A DNA stretch of 64,000 bases, from positions 1,178,001 to 1,242,000 of the forward strand of contig CM074767.1 in NCBI GenBank assembly GCA_037355855.1, read 5' to 3'. Origin of the DNA: Pseudo-nitzschia pungens (lineage: Eukaryota > Bacillariophyta > Bacillariophyceae > Bacillariales > Bacillariaceae). Below, piece by piece: positions 58,096-64,000 of this stretch (the stretch's first letter is position 1; the number at the start of each line of letters is the position of its first letter). Below the pieces are notes generated by a model. It was not told the DNA's origin, made no database searches, and was given only the letters and a program-made list of their open reading frames with translations. A program made the position numbers and the translations under genes.

Positions 58096-61000
58096 ATGCC
58101 CCAATTATTGGAACTGAACGACCCCGTTCAGGTCAAAAAGGGCACGGGCAGCACCCCCATGAAGGGGGGGTCCAACTCCCTCGAGGGAGTCGTGGCCTGC
58201 CTCGGTCCGGTGGAATTCAACAGCGACAGCGACTGGGTCGGAGTCCGTCTCACGGGATCCTCGGTCGGTCTCGGAAAGAACGACGGGACCGTCAAGGGAA
58301 AGCGATACTTTGATTGCCCCCCGGCCTGCGGGATTTTCGTCAAGGCCTCCGCCGTTTCCAAGCGCCAGCTGACCCGCCTGGAGGAACTGCGGTTGCGCCG
58401 TGAGCTGGCCAGCAGTGTCGGAATGGAAAGCGTCCCCTCGAGGCCGTCGGCAGCGGCTCCGTCCCGGACGCCGTCTCGCAGATCCATGGGTGGGCCCTCG
58501 GGCATCCCCAAGACACCCAAGTCCGCCTCTAGCCGTACCATTGGCAGCGCTACCAAATCCACCCGGTCGATGTCCGCCGCTGCGAGCGATTCGTCGTCGG
58601 AAGCCACCGATGCACTGGAGCAGCAGGTCCAAGAGCTGAAGGCCCAGGTTCGTTCGGTGCAGGAGGAGTTGTCGCAGTCCCAAGCAGAAACCGCGGAGCA
58701 AAAGAACCAGGTAAAGAACCTGGAAAAGGATCTCAAGGCGGCCAAGGCAGCTGCCACTCCCAAGAAGCAAGTCCCGCCAACTCCCGAGAGCGAGGCGAAT
58801 GAAGCCGCCGCGTCGGATGCCGAGATTGCCCAGCTCCAAAAGCAAGTGGAGGATCTCTCCCGGCAACTGGACGAGTCCCAGAAGGAATCCAAGCTGACCC
58901 ACGACGAACTCCAAACCAAGTTCCAGCAGTCCGAGGTGGATTTGGCGGCGGCAAAGGCCCAGCTGACCGGACTGGAAGAGGAACTGGCAAACCGGGACCG
59001 CGAGGCGGAGGACCAGGCCCAGTCTCGAACCTCCGAGGCCAACCATTACAAGGAACGGGCCAAGCTCCAGGCCGACGTGGCCAGTTTGAACCGCCGAGTG
59101 GAACAGCTGGAGCTCGACAAGCAGGAATTGGAGCACAACGTGGAAGACCTAGCCCTAGACAAGGAACAGCTAGCGGAAGAAAAGGAGGCTCTAGAGGATC
59201 GTCTGGAGGAAATCAAACTCGACTACGAAACGGCCACCATGGAACTGGAAGAATCAAAGATGGAGCTCGAGGAAGCCCGAACCCGCATCGAGGTCAATGC
59301 TGCCCGTGCGGCCGCGGCAGAAGCAGGCGGCGTTGTGGCCGCCAAGAGCGGAGACGAGGGCGACGGCGTCGGAGGGGAGGACCAGGCCCAGGCGGATCTG
59401 GCCCACAACCTGTCGATCCAGAACGCGCGTATGCGTGAGGCCCTGATCCGGCTCCGCGAACAGTCCTCCATCGAAAAGATGGACCTGACCCGGCAGTTGA
59501 GATCGGCGGAAAAATTTGTGGAAGAAGCCTCCGATCTGGCAACCCAGGTCGAGAGCCTGCGAGAAACCAACAAGGAACTGGAGGAGCAAATCCTGGATCT
59601 CAAGGACATGGTCGAGCAAGGATCGGCATATGAGATCATGGTGGAAGATCTCAGCGACCGTGTGCTCAGCTTGGAGGAAGAACTGTCCTCGTCCTTACAA
59701 ATTATCCGCGAGATGGAAGAGGCCGCCGAAATCACGGCGGAAATGGAAGAGGTCCAAGCGGAAGAACTCAAGGCGGTCAATCGGGACATGGAAGACCGAG
59801 AAACACTCATTCGAAACCTCGAGGAGGCCATCAAGATGTTAGTTTTGTGTGTGTTTTGTGTTTGCTTTGTGATTTCTCCAATGCGTTTGCGTGCTGTTGT
59901 TCGGAACCAACGCTGTTCATTCGGTATGGTACTAAACCTTATCTCATCCAAATCGTACACGCATCAATTTTTCAATTGCATCATCATGATTCATGATTCC
60001 ATTGCAGGCAACGAAAGCGCGAAGAAGATTTCCAACGAACCGTCAGCAACTACCGCAAATCGGTGGAAACGCTCAAACAGGAAAAGAGCGCTCTGTACGA
60101 ATTGCACCAGGGTGGAGAAGGAGAAAAGTCGGACCTCGCGTCCACCTCACAAAAGGCACTGGCGCGAGCCGCCCAACTCGTGCAGGATGCTGCCGAGATG
60201 CGAAAGCGGGAAGCCCAGGCAGCCGTGGATCGAATCGAGTCGCAGGTGCGAATGCACCTCTCCAACAGGTTGGAAAGCTTGCTTCCTGTTTCCGTCACTG
60301 CAGCCGAGGTGGCATCTATCAAGGGAGAATTGCTCCTTTCAAAGGTGGTAGGCAAATCCTCTTTGTCGCTTGACGGAATTGCACGATCTTTTGCCAAGAC
60401 GATTCGAGCCAGGGCTTGGGAATGGCGATCCAACAATAAGGCCGATTCCGAAGAAAAAGAGGAAGAGGAAGAAACCGAGGAGGAAAAGATCCTGGAACTG
60501 ACGGATGATCAGCAACAACTGGCCGCTACGATGATTCACCAGTCAGAAGTTGCCCACGTTGCAATCGACGTCAGTGGAGATCTATTGTGGCTCTTGTCGG
60601 CAGGTCAATGGCCGGATGTTCTCTCGACAGAAGCCTCCAGTGAACTCGGAGCCATCATGGGAAATTCCATGAACGAACTCGATCTTGTTCTTGGAAATGT
60701 CCTGAACACTCTCAAGGAAGAAGGTGTGCTGTCACCTCACCAGTCGAACATTGGAGCTTTCCGCCAAACGGTCATTACCACCATGCAAACCCTTCGTTCG
60801 CACATTGAACAAGACGGAGAAACTCTTGTTCCCATGGATTGGAAACCAGCGGCTCTCAAACTCTTCCGCGATGCCTCGCGAGCAAAATATTCCAGCTTGG
60901 GATGCTACGCCGCAGTAGCATGTATTTTGAACGCTGGTGATGTTATCAAATCCGACGAAGAAAAGTTGAGATGCAAAGAACTTGTAAAGGTGATCAAGCC

Positions 61001-62369
61001 CCTTCTCCTGAAACTCGATCAGGCCGCTACGGAAGCCTCCAAGTCGTGTTTGCGTCTTGCCAAGCTCGATGTTCAGGATGAAACAATCGTTTCCAGTCTC
61101 TCGGAAGCTGCCGAGATCTGGAGATGTTCGTCGGATGATTTGTTGGGCAATGTTTACAACATGCTCTTGGAAGAGCCCGGGCTCAATCCTGAATCTGTTG
61201 GCGCTTGTGAGGCCGCAACAGACGAAGTCGTCAGAGTTGTATCCCACTTTGCGACTGTTTTGAGATCTGCCAATCTCACAGATACCGATGACAACAAGTT
61301 CCACCCATTTTCTCCGGAAATTGCCGATGTATGGGAGGGAGTCACCATGCTTGCTCGAACCATCCGGGCGAAGGACGGAGACGAAGATGATGTCAATTAT
61401 CTCGTGCGTGCCAAAAACATCGAAAACAACCTTGAAGACGCCGTCGAGTCGGTTCCCGAATTATCACTGGCAAACGCAAAGGTCGCTAGTCTAGAAAAAA
61501 GTCTTGCGTTGCGATCGAAGGAAATATCCATGCAAAACGCAAGACTTTCCGATCTGGAAAAGATGTTGGCCAGATCGAATTCTCAGCCATCCGCTCGTCT
61601 CGTTGCATCCCAGGCTTCTACAGAGGAGGTTAAGTCTTTGAAAGAGGAGAACCGTGTTCTTACGGAAGCTATGGATGTCCTTCACCGACAAGTGGAAGAA
61701 TACGAAAACGAAATCCGCGCCAGAGACTCCAAAACACCCACGAAATCGAGACGATCGAGACGTTCGTTTACTCCGGATTCCTCGATGCGAGACTCGAGTC
61801 GAAGCATGAGCAGCGAAAGCATGCGCGATCTGGGAGAAGACGGTAGCAGGAGTGCGTTCGAAGCGGCTCTGTTCCGTCCGGCATTGCAAGCGGCTCGACG
61901 TGATGCTGCGCAATGGAAGGCAAGTGCGACTATCAACACATTGCTAGAGCTGCCACCCCTGAACGTCTGCATGGGTTCAAATGCGTTTGGCAATGGAGAA
62001 GAAAAGGTTGCCGACGAAGATTGCAACCCACTCTTCCAGCTTTCTTCGGCTCTATCGTCCTACCAGCGGGAAACCGCATCGGTTCGCATAGTTGATATCA
62101 CAAAGTCGTCCAACACTGGCGAGACCCCGCGAATGCAACTCCGTGACACAATGATGAGGAAAGCGGCAGCCTCTGAGCAAGTCGACAAGGCCGCGGCGGC
62201 TGCGCGGCAATGGTTGGAAAGTCGAGGAGCTGGAGTGCCAAAATTAGAAGTAGCGGCCAATCCAATTGTTGGACGAGTAAAGTTCGCTGGTCCTGAGCCT
62301 ATTCGAACGATTCCAACATCGGCAACTGGAGAGGATCTATACCGTATTCAGCTCAATCTAGTGAAATAA
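58096..62369 (+). CDS. DCTN1: dynactin subunit p150-Glued
   Basis: Two exons, 58096-59837 and 60008-62369, with a 170-bp intron (GTTAGT donor, ATTGCAG acceptor); the join reads EEAIK-M-QRKREEDF and gives 1367 residues. The N-terminal CAP-Gly domain spans about residues 8-95 and has the signature GKNDGTVKGKRYF. It is followed by a Ser/Arg-rich linker (about 100-170), a long coiled coil (about 170-640) of heptad LEE/LEQ repeats, and a C-terminal alpha-helical dynactin domain with further coiled coil near residues 1080-1180. This matches p150-Glued (about 1280 in human). The subunit links dynein and its cargo to microtubules. The long frame on the opposite strand (59136-58105) is a coiled-coil shadow. 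No frame break was found over 4 kb. Confidence 0.9.
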
Positions 62370-62505
62370 ACGCACTCTTTTCAGTAATTGAAATAGTTGA
62401 AATATTTGTTGCAAGTTTTGATTAGCACTATCACTTCCATACAACATGTCTAATATACATAGAATAGTCTCAAACAAGACGCTCAATTTTCCCCTTCACT
62501 CCTAC

Positions 62506-63999
62506 TCAGTCGGCCAACGCACATTTTCCAAAAAACCTGTAGCTGTTCTTGAAGAGCCATCGTCTGCTCTTTTTACAATAACCACTGGAGCAGTTTCCAT
62601 TGATGCGACAAACTCTACCGTTTTTTCTACCCTTTCGTTCCTCTTCTGTTGTGGGAGGAAGAGTTGGCGAGGACGATTTAAAATAGGTGGGGAAAAAGGT
62701 TGGTGTCCAAGTCGGAGAGTCTGTTGGAACAGATTCAACTTCCCCAACCCAGTAATTGAAGGTCATGACATCTCCCGACTCGCTAATGTCTGTGATGTGC
62801 ACATTCGTGCGAACTATATTTCCGTCTTGATAAGAATCGGTGTTAGGGAATTGGCAGTCACTTTTTCGTTGGCAAGGGACTAGCTCGTTGACATCGGACG
62901 CATGAAATAGATCTTCGTAGTCACCGGAATTGAATCCCATTTCCAAATCATAGTAGCCGTCGGCCTGAAGGAGTGCAATTGCGTAATGGTTTCCATTCTC
63001 AGGCCATCCCTCTTGCTCGGGATAACCCTCATCGCTCTGCCGAACAGAGACATCGTGCATGTCGTATGCACGCATCGATCCATAGTCGATGTGCCAAATA
63101 GCGAGTCCACCCTGTGGCAAATGCATATCGAAACCAATTGCTTGTCGGTTTTCAATCAGCAAAAATTCACCCTCTGGAAAGCCCTCCTTGATAATATAAA
63201 CTTGTGGGTGGGACGGAATTGGTTCTGCAGATGCCTGCACAATATTCTGTCCGACAGTAGGTTCAACGGGTATCACCCACCCCAGAATCATTTTGGCCCA
63301 AGCTGACATGAAGGGTGGGTGCAGCTGCTGACCGGTCGAGCCCCATGAATTTGCCATCAAGTCATAATTTCCCAGACCAACACTGCTCGAGTCGTAGTCG
63401 TAGAGATCTGGAAGGCCCAAAAAGTGGGCCATTTCGTGAGATATTACCCCGATCCTGCCAATCCGCGATCCATCCAGTCCCCATACGCCCGACGAGATGT
63501 GATAATTATCGACCTTCACATTTCGCCCCTTGCTGCTTTGGAAACTTTCGTCGTACAAAGTCCATTTGTGTGACCAAATCCGATGGACGTAGAACCTGCC
63601 ATAAGAATCGGTTCCGCCAACCTCGGCGGCGTATCCCGAGTGAATGAAGGTGATGGAATCGATGTAACCGTCTCCGTCCTCGTCGAAAAAGTCAAAATCA
63701 ACTTTGTTATGCTCGGTGTCACCATCATCGTTCGCGTCATTTTCTCCGGTTCTCTGCCCGTCCACATATTCGAGAGCATACCGAATTGCATCCTGGATAC
63801 GAGTTGTCGTTCCCATGTCCCCGTTCGAATAGTACTCTTCCGTGTTATCCATTGGGATCCAATCCGTCACGTACGAATTTACCTCGAGGTTACCATAGGA
63901 GTTTTGCAAAAAGACATCACGAACAGATCCGGTGGGACAAAGAACATGATCGGGGCCCACATTATTCATAAGGACTAGGTAATCTTCCCGGGTCGGGAG
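62506..63999 (-). CDS. M6-family zinc metalloprotease (immune-inhibitor-A-like), 5'-partial
   Basis: The frame is open to the window edge (63999); ATG 63969 is internal, since TREDYLVLMNNVGPD runs in phase across it. The active site is ISHEMAHFLGLPDLYDYD (HExxHxxGxxD zincin signature), around 63430-63480. Upstream are DFFDEDGDGYIDSITFIHSG, a calcium-binding-like Asp-rich loop typical of M6 proteases, and SVRDVFLQNSYG. C-terminal to the catalytic core are PQGGLAIWHIDYG, then a Thr/Pro/Ser-rich linker (PTDSPTWTPTFFPTY) and a short Cys-rich tail (CRINGNCSSGYCKKSRRW). The protease is predicted to be secreted; the signal peptide is outside the window. Substrate unknown. Confidence 0.85.
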   Translation of the reverse strand, partial: LPTREDYLVLMNNVGPDHVLCPTGSVRDVFLQNSYGNLEVNSYVTDWIPMDNTEEYYSNGDMGTTTRIQDAIRYALEYVDGQRTGENDANDDGDTEHNKVDFDFFDEDGDGYIDSITFIHSGYAAEVGGTDSYGRFYVHRIWSHKWTLYDESFQSSKGRNVKVDNYHISSGVWGLDGSRIGRIGVISHEMAHFLGLPDLYDYDSSSVGLGNYDLMANSWGSTGQQLHPPFMSAWAKMILGWVIPVEPTVGQNIVQASAEPIPSHPQVYIIKEGFPEGEFLLIENRQAIGFDMHLPQGGLAIWHIDYGSMRAYDMHDVSVRQSDEGYPEQEGWPENGNHYAIALLQADGYYDLEMGFNSGDYEDLFHASDVNELVPCQRKSDCQFPNTDSYQDGNIVRTNVHITDISESGDVMTFNYWVGEVESVPTDSPTWTPTFFPTYFKSSSPTLPPTTEEERKGRKNGRVCRINGNCSSGYCKKSRRWLFKNSYRFFGKCALAD

Positions 64000-64000
64000 A

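Noticed and set aside
58105..59136. 343-codon minus-strand frame (Leu/Gly-rich) opposite dynactin
   Set aside because: Typical antisense shadow of a coiled coil rich in GAG/CAG/CTG codons.

Overview
The window looks like nuclear DNA of a diatom, probably a pennate. Evidence: standard-code genes with short GT-AG introns; a bipartite plastid presequence with the diatom-type ASAF/VP cleavage motif (5777-6860); a helicase-associated-domain (HA) protein and an LRR protein with the cysteine-rich C-terminus typical of diatoms; a Ty1/copia element of the diatom CoDi kind; and compact genes separated by AT-richer spacers. The spacers repeatedly carry a GTAAGGTTAC-like motif.

Layout. 1-3.2 kb: 3' part of a plant-type tRNA ligase. 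3.7-6.9 kb: a disordered basic protein, then a plastid-targeted protein. 7.4-11.7 kb: a GH38 alpha-mannosidase (two exons, minus). 12.6-13.8 kb: a single-pass membrane protein. 14.5-16.0 kb: a saccharopine-dehydrogenase-like Rossmann protein. 17.6-19.7 kb: a sulfotransferase-like type II membrane protein. 20.6-24.4 kb: a ferric reductase/NADPH-oxidase-like flavocytochrome. 25.8-29.2 kb: a multi-pass membrane protein and an LRR protein. 29.3-31.6 kb: decayed sequence (a foldback element, a copia remnant, gene fragments). 33.9-35.4 kb: HA-domain protein. 36.5-39.0 kb: UPF0489 protein. 40.6-42.8 kb: an acidic protein I do not recognise. 44.5-45.7 kb: a Cys-rich four-helix membrane protein. 46.5-57.3 kb: a nest of mobile elements. 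58.1-62.4 kb: dynactin p150/DCTN1. 62.5 kb to the end: an M6 metalloprotease running off the window.

The transposon nest is the best-resolved structure. A Mutator-like non-autonomous element has about 145-bp TIRs and a 10-bp target duplication. Next to it is a hAT-like element (TIR starts CAGGGG, 8-bp target duplication). It is split by an apparently recent, complete copia element with 918-bp LTRs, a 5-bp target duplication and an intact 1504-codon pol. A 91-93 bp mariner-type MITE occurs twice, in inverted orientation, about 5 kb apart.

The most puzzling signal is that seven otherwise convincing coding loci each read through only if the frame moves by +1, at 14 places in total. Nearly every break can be placed in a 2-5 nt homopolymer, on either strand, and no -1 break was found among host genes. 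Single-base insertions in the consensus are the simplest explanation. Unannotated ultra-short introns or real +1 frameshifting should be excluded with RNA and proteomic data. Apart from the glycosyl-processing and membrane-enzyme genes, I see no pathway grouping; this is an ordinary eukaryotic neighbourhood.
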